This document shows, one piece after another, positions 1 through 6,051 of a stretch of DNA of 20,663 nt (positions are counted from its first letter, which is position 1; each line of letters opens with the position of its first letter). The stretch lies in the NCBI GenBank assembly GCA_945873925.1, contig CAMCES010000028.1, positions 1-20,663 of the forward strand, written 5' to 3'. This DNA comes from Bordetella parapertussis. Its GTDB lineage: Bacteria; Pseudomonadota; Gammaproteobacteria; Burkholderiales; Burkholderiaceae_C. Both the position numbers and the translations under genes were made by a program. The notes beneath the pieces were generated by a model. The model ran no database searches. It was not told where the DNA came from and worked only from the letters and a program-made list of their open reading frames with translations.

Positions 1-496
1 CGAAGCCGATGGCAGTGTGCGCACCGTGCGCCTGAGTTATGCCGCGTCCAACGAACACCCCTACCAAAGCATTGGCCGTTGGTTGCTCGACAACAGGGAG
101 CTCAAAGACGCGTCTTGGCCGGGCATCAAGGCATGGGTGCAGCGCAACCCGCAGCGGGTGCAAGCGCTGTTGTGGGTCAACCCGCGCTATGTGTTTTTTC
201 GGGAAGAGGCCTTGCCCGACCCCAGCATTGGACCGCGCGGCGCGCAAGGCTTGCCGCTGATCGCTGGCCGCTCGATTGCGGTCGATCCTCAAAGCATTCC
301 TTACGGCACACCCTTGTGGTTGGTCTCGCCCGGCCCGACCCAAGCGTTGCAGCGCTTGGTGGTGGCGCAAGACACCGGCAGCGCCATCGTGGGTGCGGTG
401 CGCGCCGACTTGTTCATGGGCACCGGCTGGCAAGCCGGCGAATTGGCCGGGCGCATGAAGCAACCCCTGCGCTTGTGGGTGTTATGGCCAAAGTGA
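1..496 (+). CDS. mltA: Membrane-bound lytic murein transglycosylase A, C-terminal part (5' truncated)
   Basis: The reading frame is open from base 2 and enters the window mid-gene; about 164 C-terminal residues are visible. MltA is an outer-membrane-anchored periplasmic enzyme that cleaves the MurNAc-GlcNAc bond of peptidoglycan and leaves 1,6-anhydro ends. The visible part carries family hallmarks: the NEHPYQSIGRWLLD block, the NPRYVFFRE block, and then the 3D (three-aspartate) domain with GRSIAVDPQSIPYGTPLWL and AQDTGSAIVGAVRADLFMG. The last block holds the aspartate region that contains the catalytic Asp in E. coli MltA. The end at LRLWVLWPK is typical for the family. The signal peptide/lipobox and first domain lie upstream of the window. 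The next gene starts 34 bp downstream on the same strand. The GTG at 17 is internal to the protein and is not a start. Confidence 0.93.
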   Translation, partial: EADGSVRTVRLSYAASNEHPYQSIGRWLLDNRELKDASWPGIKAWVQRNPQRVQALLWVNPRYVFFREEALPDPSIGPRGAQGLPLIAGRSIAVDPQSIPYGTPLWLVSPGPTQALQRLVVAQDTGSAIVGAVRADLFMGTGWQAGELAGRMKQPLRLWVLWPK

Positions 497-498
497 CC

Positions 499-523
499 TA
501 ATATCGCGAAAGCTACAAAAGGA
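499..523 (+). promoter_or_regulatory. Possible -10 (TAATAT) and Shine-Dalgarno before the AGMO-like fusion gene
   Basis: TAATAT lies at 499-504, just after the mltA stop. AAAAGGA lies at 517-523, 7 bases before the ATG at 531. The Shine-Dalgarno match is good and supports the chosen start. The -10 has only a poor -35 partner (TTGTGG at 474-479, 19-bp spacing), so the promoter is tentative; the gene could also be read through from mltA. Confidence 0.4.
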
Positions 524-530
524 ATCACCC

Positions 531-2273
531 ATGGGATTTGTCATCGTCTTGGCCGCGCCGGTTTTCTTTCTGTCGATCATGATCGAGTGGCTGTGGGGTT
601 GGCGCTTGTCTCGTCAAGGCAAAGCAGGTGCACAAACCTACCGTTTGGATGACGCGATCAGCAGCATCTCCATGGGCATCATCAACCAAATCACAGGCAT
701 ATTCACCCGCGTGATGCGCATTGGCATTTACACCTTGGTGTTTGAGCAAGTTGCTTTGTTCCCAAACGAAACCTGGTGGACTTCTTGGTACGGCGTGTTG
801 TTGGCGCTGGTGCTCTACGACCTTTGCTATTACTGGTTTCACCGAGCCAGCCATGAGGTGGCGGTGTTTTGGGCCTCGCATGCGCCACACCACCAAAGCC
901 AGCATTACAACTTGTCCACCGCGTTGCGCCAAAGCAGCCTGGGTATTTTGACCAGCTGGATTTTTTACATCCCGATGGCAGTGCTGGGCGTGCCACCGCT
1001 GATTTTTGGCATCGTGGCCTTGATCGATTTGCTCTACCAGTTTTGGGTCCACACCGAGCATGTGGGCAAACTCGGTTGGTTTGACCGCTGGTTTTGCTCG
1101 CCCTCGAACCACCGGGTGCACCATGCGGTGAACGAAGCTTATGTGGACCGCAACTACGGCGGTATCTGGGTGGTCTGGGACAGGTTGTTTGGCAGTTTCA
1201 AAGAAGAAGATGACCAAGTCCGCTGTGTGTATGGCACCCGCAGAGCGCTCAACAGCTGGGACCCGTTGTGGGCCAACCTGCATGGCTACACCGACATCTT
1301 GAGAGACAGTTGGCACACCCGGCGTTGGGGCGACAAGCTGAGGGTGTGGTTCAAACACCCCGGCTGGCGACCCGCGGATGTGGCCCAGCGGTTCCCGCGC
1401 GCCGGGTTCAACCTGAACGACTTTCCACTTTATCAGCCAGCGCAAACCCAGCATGTCCTGTTATTGGCATGTGCTTGGTTCGTCATGTTGTTGGCCGCGG
1501 CCATGATGGTGTTGTGGCATATGGAAGACATGCCCTGGGCGCAAGCGGCCACCTGTGTGCTGGCCGTGAGTGCGGGTTTGTGGGCGGTCAACACCATGCT
1601 GCAAAACCGGCTTCATCCAAGCATGTGTGCCTTTGTGCAGTGGGCCGCCTTGGCCACCGCCAGCCAGGTGTGCGGCTGGCAAGAGCTTTACCAAGTGGCC
1701 AAGCCCCTGGCGCTGCTGACCTTGATCTGGGCAGCATGGTCCGCCAAGGGTTTGAGCAAACCGGTGCAAACCGGGTTGCTGTGTGCCTTGGGTTTGTCTT
1801 GGGTGGGCGATGTGTTGTTGCTTTTCCCAAATTTGTTTTTGCCAGGCTTGGTCGCCTTTTTGGCAGCGCATGTTTGCTACATCTGGATGCTGCGCCAAGA
1901 CGCGCCTTGGTTGCACAGCCGTCGGGCCTTGGCTTTGTCGCTGTCAGCCGCAGCGCTGGTGTATGCGGTGCTCGACACCAACGGTTTGCCTGCCGATCTG
2001 CGGCTGCCCGTGGCGGTGTATGTGCTGGTGATTGCCACCATGGCCGCCCAAGCCTGGGGCCGCGCCAAACACCTGGGCAGCGCAGGCAGCCTGTGGTTGG
2101 CCTGGGGCAGCATGGCGTTCATGGTGTCGGACAGCTTGTTGGCGTTTGACAAGTTTGTGAGCCCCTTGCCTGTGGCGGGCTTGTGGGTGCTGGCCAGTTA
2201 CTACTTGGCGCAAGGCTTGATCGTGCAGGGTAGGTTGAGTTCGCAGACTCACACCAAGGTGGGTAAAAATTGA
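531..2273 (+). CDS. Two-domain membrane protein: AGMO-like fatty acid hydroxylase fused to YhhN/lysoplasmalogenase-like domain
   Basis: The 580-residue protein has two recognisable halves. Residues 1-~300 match the fatty-acid hydroxylase/sterol desaturase superfamily with the full set of di-iron histidines: HRASH (104-108), HAPHH (117-121), H174/H177 and HRVHH (194-198). Flanking text such as NLSTALRQS, DRNYGG and WDRLFGSF is close to alkylglycerol monooxygenase (AGMO/TMEM195), which oxidatively cleaves the ether bond of alkylglycerols. Residues ~386-573 carry YhhN/TMEM86 motifs: AKPLALL (390-396), GLSWVGDVLLLF (421-432), FLAAHVCYIW (443-452), MAFMVSDSLLAFDKF (528-542) and YYLAQGLIVQG (567-577). 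In that family the human member TMEM86B is a lysoplasmalogenase. Both parts are polytopic inner-membrane proteins. A fused ether-lipid-degrading enzyme is inferred from domain identity; neither activity is shown. The gene sits between mltA and antitoxin debris. Its TGA at 2271 is followed in the same frame by the VapB-like fragment. Domain assignment is fairly sure; substrate is unknown. Confidence 0.88.
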   Translation: MGFVIVLAAPVFFLSIMIEWLWGWRLSRQGKAGAQTYRLDDAISSISMGIINQITGIFTRVMRIGIYTLVFEQVALFPNETWWTSWYGVLLALVLYDLCYYWFHRASHEVAVFWASHAPHHQSQHYNLSTALRQSSLGILTSWIFYIPMAVLGVPPLIFGIVALIDLLYQFWVHTEHVGKLGWFDRWFCSPSNHRVHHAVNEAYVDRNYGGIWVVWDRLFGSFKEEDDQVRCVYGTRRALNSWDPLWANLHGYTDILRDSWHTRRWGDKLRVWFKHPGWRPADVAQRFPRAGFNLNDFPLYQPAQTQHVLLLACAWFVMLLAAAMMVLWHMEDMPWAQAATCVLAVSAGLWAVNTMLQNRLHPSMCAFVQWAALATASQVCGWQELYQVAKPLALLTLIWAAWSAKGLSKPVQTGLLCALGLSWVGDVLLLFPNLFLPGLVAFLAAHVCYIWMLRQDAPWLHSRRALALSLSAAALVYAVLDTNGLPADLRLPVAVYVLVIATMAAQAWGRAKHLGSAGSLWLAWGSMAFMVSDSLLAFDKFVSPLPVAGLWVLASYYLAQGLIVQGRLSSQTHTKVGKN

Positions 2274-2297
2274 CTTTGTCTTCAAGCGCAAAGGATC

Positions 2298-2432
2298 ATG
2301 CTCACGGGTGATGTCATCTTCTCGCGTCGCCCCAATGATTGGACCGAGTTCTTGGTAGCCAGAAAAAATCTACAAGTGCCCGATGATTTTTTGAGCCGAG
2401 AAGAAAGGCTTCAAGGCCATATCTGCAAATAA
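2298..2432 (+). pseudogene. C-terminal remnant of a VapB-type (AbrB/MazE fold) antitoxin
   Basis: The frame from ATG 2298 to TAA 2432 gives 44 residues that read DVIFSRRPNDWTEFL followed by VPDDFLSREERLQ. This is the pattern at the C-terminus of VapB-family antitoxins, where a Val-Ile strand, Arg-Pro, Asp-Trp-x-x-Phe-Phe/Leu and Asp-Phe-Leu/Met segment wraps around the toxin. The N-terminal AbrB-like DNA-binding half is absent. Upstream, the frame is open back to the TGA of the AGMO-like gene at 2271-2273, so the fragment abuts that gene in phase. No VapC PIN-domain toxin follows. Most likely a dead fragment left by deletion of a vapBC module. Family recognition is from memory of the motif pattern. 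Confidence 0.55.
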
Positions 2433-2486
2433 GTTCGAGATTGGCTTTAAGTAATTTAAAAGCTGCTTTTCCAAATAGATGAAACC

Positions 2487-2627
2487 TTACCCCAAGGCCT
2501 TTAAAGCAGCTTGAGACGCTTTGTCCAAAATCTTCAACAAAGCTGAAGCCGCACCAGTGGGCTTGCGTTTGCCTTGTTCCCAATTGCGCAGTGTGTCCAA
2601 GGGAACGTTGATGCGCAGGGCAAACAT
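2487..2627 (-). pseudogene. C-terminal remnant of a HigA/XRE-type helix-turn-helix antitoxin
   Basis: On the minus strand, ATG at 2627 to TAA at 2487 gives 46 residues containing NVPLDTLRNWEQGKRKPTG, then ASALLKILDK and ALKALG. This is the end of an XRE helix-turn-helix (the TLRNWEQGRR-x-P-x-G recognition-helix region) followed by the short C-terminal helix seen in HigA/NadS-like antitoxins of 70-100 residues. The first half of the helix-turn-helix is missing: a TGA occurs 8 codons upstream of the ATG, inside the adjacent palindrome. No HigB/RelE toxin is nearby. It is best read as a truncated gene; expression as a 46-residue peptide cannot be excluded. It lies downstream of gatB in the same orientation and could be transcribed by read-through. 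Confidence 0.6.
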
Positions 2628-2664
2628 CCTTGCAAATTGAACATGCAATATTCAAAATGCAAGG
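2628..2664. repeat. 37-bp imperfect palindrome (14-bp arms, 9-bp centre)
   Basis: Arms CCTTGCAAATTGAA (2628-2641) and TTCAAAATGCAAGG (2651-2664) are reverse complements at 12 of 14 positions, around a 9-base centre. It sits 13 bases beyond the gatB stop, reading on the minus strand, and its other edge touches the ATG of the HigA-like remnant. It could act as a gatB 3' hairpin (though no U-run follows), be an old antitoxin operator, or mark a rearrangement joint. Function is unknown. Confidence 0.6.
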
Positions 2665-2677
2665 ACCATAAAGTCCA

Positions 2678-4159
2678 TCACCCCAACTTCTTCAACAACA
2701 ACGCATTCACCTGCGCCGGATTGGCCTTGCCCTTGCTGGCTTTCATGATAGGTCCGACCAAACCGTTCAAAGCCTTGCTGTTGCCCGCTTTGAACTCTTC
2801 CACGTTCTTCGGGTTAGCGGCAAGCACCTCGTCGATGATTGTTTCCAGCTCGCCGGAGTCGTTCATCTGCTTCAAGCCTTTGGCGTCGATGATGGCGTCC
2901 ACACGCGTTCCGTCAGCGCTGCTGCCTGCATCAGCGCCCTCCACCCAGAGTGCATCAAACACCTGTTTGGCAGCGTTGTTGCTGATGGTGTTGTCGCTGA
3001 TGCGGCCAATCAAGGCGGCCAGTTGCGCGGCGCTCACGGGCAGTGCTTCAAACGACATATCGCCACTGTTCAAGCGGCGTGACACCTCGCCCATGATCCA
3101 GTTGCTGGCCAGTTTGGGTTGACCACAGGCTTTGGCGGTGGCCTCAAAGTAAGCGGCAACCGCTTTGCCTTGGGTCAGTTGCGTGGCGTCGTATTCGGGC
3201 AGGCCATGGTCGCGCACAAAGCGCTCGGCCATCACGCGTGGCAACTCGGCCATCTCGCTTTTCACGCGCTCGACCCAGTCGCCGCCAATCACCAGCGGGG
3301 GTAAGTCCGGGTCGGGGAAGTAGCGGTAATCGGCGGCATCCTCCTTGGTGCGCATGGCGCGGGTTTCGCCGGTGTCAGGGTTGAACAGCACCGTTGCCTG
3401 TTGGATCGCATGGCCGTCTTCGATTTGCTCAATTTGCCAGCGCACCTCGTAGTCGATGGCTTGCTGCATGAACTTGAAGCTGTTCAAGTTTTTGATTTCA
3501 CGGCGTGTGCCCAGCGGTTGGCCAGGTTTGCGCACCGACACGTTGGCGTCGCATCGGAATGAGCCCTCTTGCATGTTGCCGTCGCAAATGCCAATCCAGG
3601 TGACGATTTTGTGTAGCTCTTTGGCATAGGCCACGGCCTCGGTGCTGCTGCGCATGTCGGGCTCGGTGACGATCTCTAAAAGCGGTGTGCCAGCGCGGTT
3701 TAAATCGATGCCTGATTGACCAATGAAGTCCTCGTGCAGCGACTTGCCTGCGTCTTCTTCCAAATGCGCACGCACCAAGCGCACGGTTTTGCGCACCGTC
3801 TCTTTGCCCACTTCCAAAAAGAACGACACCTCGCCGCCTTGCACCACCGGGATCTCAAACTGGCTGATCTGGTAGCCCTTGGGCAGGTCGGGATAGAAAT
3901 AATTTTTACGCGCAAAGATGCTGCGCTCGGCGATCTGCGAACCCAGCGCCAAACCGAGTTGAATGGCGCGTTCCACCGCGCCTTTGTTCATCACCGGCAG
4001 CGTGCCGGGCAAGGCCAGGTCCACCGCGCAGGCTTGGGTGTTGGGCTCGGCGCCAAACGCGGTCGAGGCGCGGCTGAAAATTTTGCTGTGCGTGGACAGC
4101 TGCGCGTGGGTCTCAAAGCCGATGACGACCTCGTAGCCTTGAACCAGCGGGCTGCTCAT
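2678..4159 (-). CDS. gatB: Aspartyl/glutamyl-tRNA(Asn/Gln) amidotransferase subunit B
   Basis: GatB (493 residues) is the kinase/tRNA-binding subunit of GatCAB. It phosphorylates Glu-tRNA(Gln) or Asp-tRNA(Asn) and accepts ammonia channelled from GatA to yield the amide aminoacyl-tRNA. Sequence support: VVIGFETHAQL near residues 11-21, DLPKGYQISQFEIP near 91-104, the family signature IDLNRAGTPLLEIV (151-164), and REIKNLNSFKFM further on. The C-terminal YqeY-like tail ends KNVEEFKAGNSKALNGLVG followed by a basic KGKANPAQVNALLLKKLG segment. Length is full for the family. The start overlaps the gatA stop by 4 bp (ATGA), indicating translational coupling. It is the last gene of gatC-gatA-gatB. Identification is secure; whether the cell uses it for Gln, Asn or both cannot be judged here. 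Confidence 0.98.
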   Translation of the reverse strand: MSSPLVQGYEVVIGFETHAQLSTHSKIFSRASTAFGAEPNTQACAVDLALPGTLPVMNKGAVERAIQLGLALGSQIAERSIFARKNYFYPDLPKGYQISQFEIPVVQGGEVSFFLEVGKETVRKTVRLVRAHLEEDAGKSLHEDFIGQSGIDLNRAGTPLLEIVTEPDMRSSTEAVAYAKELHKIVTWIGICDGNMQEGSFRCDANVSVRKPGQPLGTRREIKNLNSFKFMQQAIDYEVRWQIEQIEDGHAIQQATVLFNPDTGETRAMRTKEDAADYRYFPDPDLPPLVIGGDWVERVKSEMAELPRVMAERFVRDHGLPEYDATQLTQGKAVAAYFEATAKACGQPKLASNWIMGEVSRRLNSGDMSFEALPVSAAQLAALIGRISDNTISNNAAKQVFDALWVEGADAGSSADGTRVDAIIDAKGLKQMNDSGELETIIDEVLAANPKNVEEFKAGNSKALNGLVGPIMKASKGKANPAQVNALLLKKLG

Positions 4160-5640
4160 GCGGCACCTCCAGGTGTTTGCATGTGGTGGTCGGAGTGCAA
4201 TTGGTATTGGTGCGCCACATTCAGCAACTTGGCTTCTTGCAGATAGTTGCCAATCAGCTGCATGCCCACGGGCATGCCGCCTTCGCCAAAGCCCACAGGC
4301 AAGCTCATGCCGGGCAAGCCCGCCAAGGAGGCGGGCAGGGTGAAGATGTCGGCCAAGTAATTGGCCAGCGGGTCGTTTGACTTGTCACCCAATTTCCACG
4401 CGACGGTCGGGGCGACTGGGCCGGCGATCAGATCGCACTGCTGGAAAGCGGCCTGGAAATCATCGGCGATCATGCGGCGGATTTTTTGCGCTTGCAGGTA
4501 ATAAGCGTCGTAATAACCGTGGGACAGGACATAACTGCCAATCATGATGCGGCGTTTGACCTCGTCGCCAAAACCTTCAGAACGGGTTTTTTCGTACATG
4601 TCAGCCAGGTCGCCAAAGTCTTTGGCGCGGTGACCAAACTTCACGCCGTCAAAGCGACTGAGGTTGCTCGAGGCTTCGGCCGGGGCAATGATGTAGTAGA
4701 CCGGGATCGACAGCTCGGTGCGCGGCAACGCAATCGGCACCAACAGCGCGCCTTGCTTGAGCAGCGCCTGCAAAGCCTGCTCGATCGGGCCGCGCACATC
4801 GCTGGCCAAGCCATCGCCAAAAAACTCTTTCGGAATGCCAATGCGCAAACCTTGGAGAGGGGTGTTCAAGTGGGCAGAAAAGTCCTCGGCAGGCAAGTCC
4901 AGAGAAGTGGAATCGCGGTCGAGGTCTGCACCACACAGCGCGGACAACAGCAAAGCGCAGTCTTCGGCGCTGCGCGCCATCGGGCCTGCCTGGTCCAGGC
5001 TGGAGGCAAACGCCACCATGCCGTAGCGCGAGGCCCGGCCATAGGTCGGCTTGATGCCGGTGATGCCGCAAAACGCAGCCGGTTGACGAATTGAACCACC
5101 GGTGTCGGTGCCGGTGGCCGCGGGAGTCAGTCGAGCCGCGACCGCTGCTGCGCTGCCGCCAGACGAGCCGCCGGGGATGCGACTCAGATCCCAGGGGTTG
5201 GTGACGGCTTGTGGTTTAACAGAAGGAACTGCTACGTTTTCATTGGCCGAGCCCATGGCAAATTCATCGCAACTGAGCTTGCCCAAACCCACCATGCCCG
5301 CATCGCTCAAGCGCTGCACCACGGTGGCATTGAAGGGCGAGCGATAGCCCTCCAAGATGCGCGAGCCAGCGGTGGTGGGGTAATCGGTGGTGACAAAAAT
5401 GTCTTTGTGGGCAATGGGCAAGCCGAGCAAGGGCGCTTTGTCACCCGCGTCCAAACGTTGTTGTGCTGCAGCGGCTTGTGCCAAGGTCGCTTCAGGGTTG
5501 AATGCCAAAAACGCATGGTGTGCGTCGGCTTGGGCGCGGTGCAAAAAGTGCTGGGCAACTTCAAGTGCGCTGGCTTGCTTGGTCGCCAAGGTGGCGCGCA
5601 AGTCCCTCAGGCTTTGCAGGTGCAGGGCTTGGTCGCTCAT
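4156..5640 (-). CDS. gatA: Aspartyl/glutamyl-tRNA(Asn/Gln) amidotransferase subunit A
   Basis: GatA (494 residues) is the glutaminase subunit of GatCAB, an amidase-signature enzyme that releases ammonia from glutamine for transfer to misacylated tRNA bound by GatB. The Ser-cisSer-Lys catalytic triad is visible: K79 in LPIAHKDIF, S159 in the Gly-Ser-rich loop IPGGSSGGS (155-163), and S183 in GTDTGGSIRQPA (177-188). The KLSCDEFAMGSANENVA segment (121-137) and GMSLPVGFGEGGMPVGMQ near the end are also typical. The gene overlaps gatC upstream and gatB downstream by 4 bp each, consistent with one coupled operon making a 1:1:1 complex. Length is normal. No missing residues were seen. Confidence 0.98.
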   Translation of the reverse strand: MSDQALHLQSLRDLRATLATKQASALEVAQHFLHRAQADAHHAFLAFNPEATLAQAAAAQQRLDAGDKAPLLGLPIAHKDIFVTTDYPTTAGSRILEGYRSPFNATVVQRLSDAGMVGLGKLSCDEFAMGSANENVAVPSVKPQAVTNPWDLSRIPGGSSGGSAAAVAARLTPAATGTDTGGSIRQPAAFCGITGIKPTYGRASRYGMVAFASSLDQAGPMARSAEDCALLLSALCGADLDRDSTSLDLPAEDFSAHLNTPLQGLRIGIPKEFFGDGLASDVRGPIEQALQALLKQGALLVPIALPRTELSIPVYYIIAPAEASSNLSRFDGVKFGHRAKDFGDLADMYEKTRSEGFGDEVKRRIMIGSYVLSHGYYDAYYLQAQKIRRMIADDFQAAFQQCDLIAGPVAPTVAWKLGDKSNDPLANYLADIFTLPASLAGLPGMSLPVGFGEGGMPVGMQLIGNYLQEAKLLNVAHQYQLHSDHHMQTPGGAA

Positions 5641-5960
5641 TCAATCACCTTGGGCACCAAAAACAGGCCGCGCTCGACCGCTGGGGCGTTGCGTTGGTTG
5701 GCCTCACGTTGGTTGGGCTCGCTCGCCAGGTCCTCGCGCAGGCGCAAATGCATGCCACCGCTGGCGTGATCGCCCAGCCTTGGCATGGCATCGATCGGGT
5801 GGGCCATGGGCAACACGCCCTTGGTGTCGACCGAGCTGATTTGTTCAACAACAGCAAAGAATGCGTTGAGTTGCTGCTGCAAAAGACCGCTGCTCGGGCC
5901 GTCAAAGCGCAAACGCGACAACTGGGCCAGGCGGTGGATATCGGTGGAAGTCAAAGACAT
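5637..5960 (-). CDS. gatC: Aspartyl/glutamyl-tRNA(Asn/Gln) amidotransferase subunit C
   Basis: GatC is the small subunit that wraps around GatA and GatB and stabilises the complex. The protein begins MSLTSTDIHRLAQLSRLRF, matching the conserved GatC N-terminus, and contains the QLNAFFAVVEQISSVDTKGV and MAHPIDA blocks typical of the middle, then the LR-x-D-x-x (LREDL) segment. I chose the ATG at 5960 (107 residues) because the family opens with this Met-Ser-Leu segment. An in-frame ATG at 5990 would add ten non-conserved residues, and neither start has a strong Shine-Dalgarno. It is the first gene of the minus-strand operon and diverges from mreB; the stop overlaps the gatA start by 4 bp. Confidence 0.93.
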   Translation of the reverse strand: MSLTSTDIHRLAQLSRLRFDGPSSGLLQQQLNAFFAVVEQISSVDTKGVLPMAHPIDAMPRLGDHASGGMHLRLREDLASEPNQREANQRNAPAVERGLFLVPKVIE

Positions 5961-6010
5961 GGTGTCAGGTGTCGCATGGTCATACGCCATGGCGGAGTCA
6001 GGGTGTTCAG

Positions 6011-6019
6011 GTATTATCT
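6011..6019. promoter_or_regulatory. Overlapping -10-like hexamers for divergent gatC and mreB
   Basis: In the gatC-mreB gap, TATTAT (6012-6017, + strand) and GATAAT (6014-6019, - strand) share bases, so the two operons may use opposed, overlapping -10 boxes. I find no convincing -35 on either strand at 16-18 bp. Tentative. Confidence 0.3.
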
Positions 6020-6040
6020 CGCCTTTGCTGGATTACCCAG

Positions 6041-6046
6041 AAGGGA
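6041..6046 (+). promoter_or_regulatory. Shine-Dalgarno that fixes the mreB start
   Basis: AAGGGA lies 5 bases before the ATG at 6052. This and the conserved MFGAFRRYFS N-terminus favour 6052 over upstream in-frame starts (an open frame extends back to 5785), which would overlap gatC. Confidence 0.7.
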
Positions 6047-6051
6047 CTGTG

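Larger units (their letters stand above)
2274..2677. other. Gene-free 404-bp stretch with toxin-antitoxin debris
   Basis: No intact gene lies here. The stretch separates the converging AGMO-like gene (+) and gatB (-). It contains a VapB-like fragment on +, a HigA/XRE-like fragment on -, a 37-bp imperfect palindrome beside the latter, and a short inverted repeat (AAGCTGCTTT 2460-2469, AAAGCAGCTT 2503-2512). Bases around 2433-2486 are AT-richer than the flanking genes. No toxin gene was recognised for either antitoxin fragment. Confidence 0.6.

Noticed and set aside
525..1454. A 309-codon minus-strand frame opposite the AGMO-like domain
   Set aside because: Antisense shadow of a gene with a strong domain match; no recognisable motif or ribosome binding site.
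1268..2149. A 293-codon + strand frame inside the YhhN half
   Set aside because: Out-of-frame shadow; the YhhN motifs are in the main frame, which is continuous.
2460..2512. Inverted repeat AAGCTGCTTT / AAAGCAGCTT with a 33-base spacer
   Set aside because: Ten-base arms at this distance can arise by chance and one arm lies in the antitoxin remnant's codons; noted but no function supported.
2314..2655. A 113-codon minus-strand frame across the gene-free stretch
   Set aside because: The antitoxin similarity is in a different minus-strand frame (2487-2627); this frame shows no family motif.
2663..2676. Short hairpin GGAC/GTCC after gatB as a terminator
   Set aside because: Four-bp stem without a proper U-run; the neighbouring 37-bp palindrome is the stronger structure.
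5785..6051. Longer mreB reading frame with an 89-residue N-terminal extension
   Set aside because: The extension overlaps gatC on the other strand and is unlike MreB; the Shine-Dalgarno and conserved N-terminus support ATG 6052.
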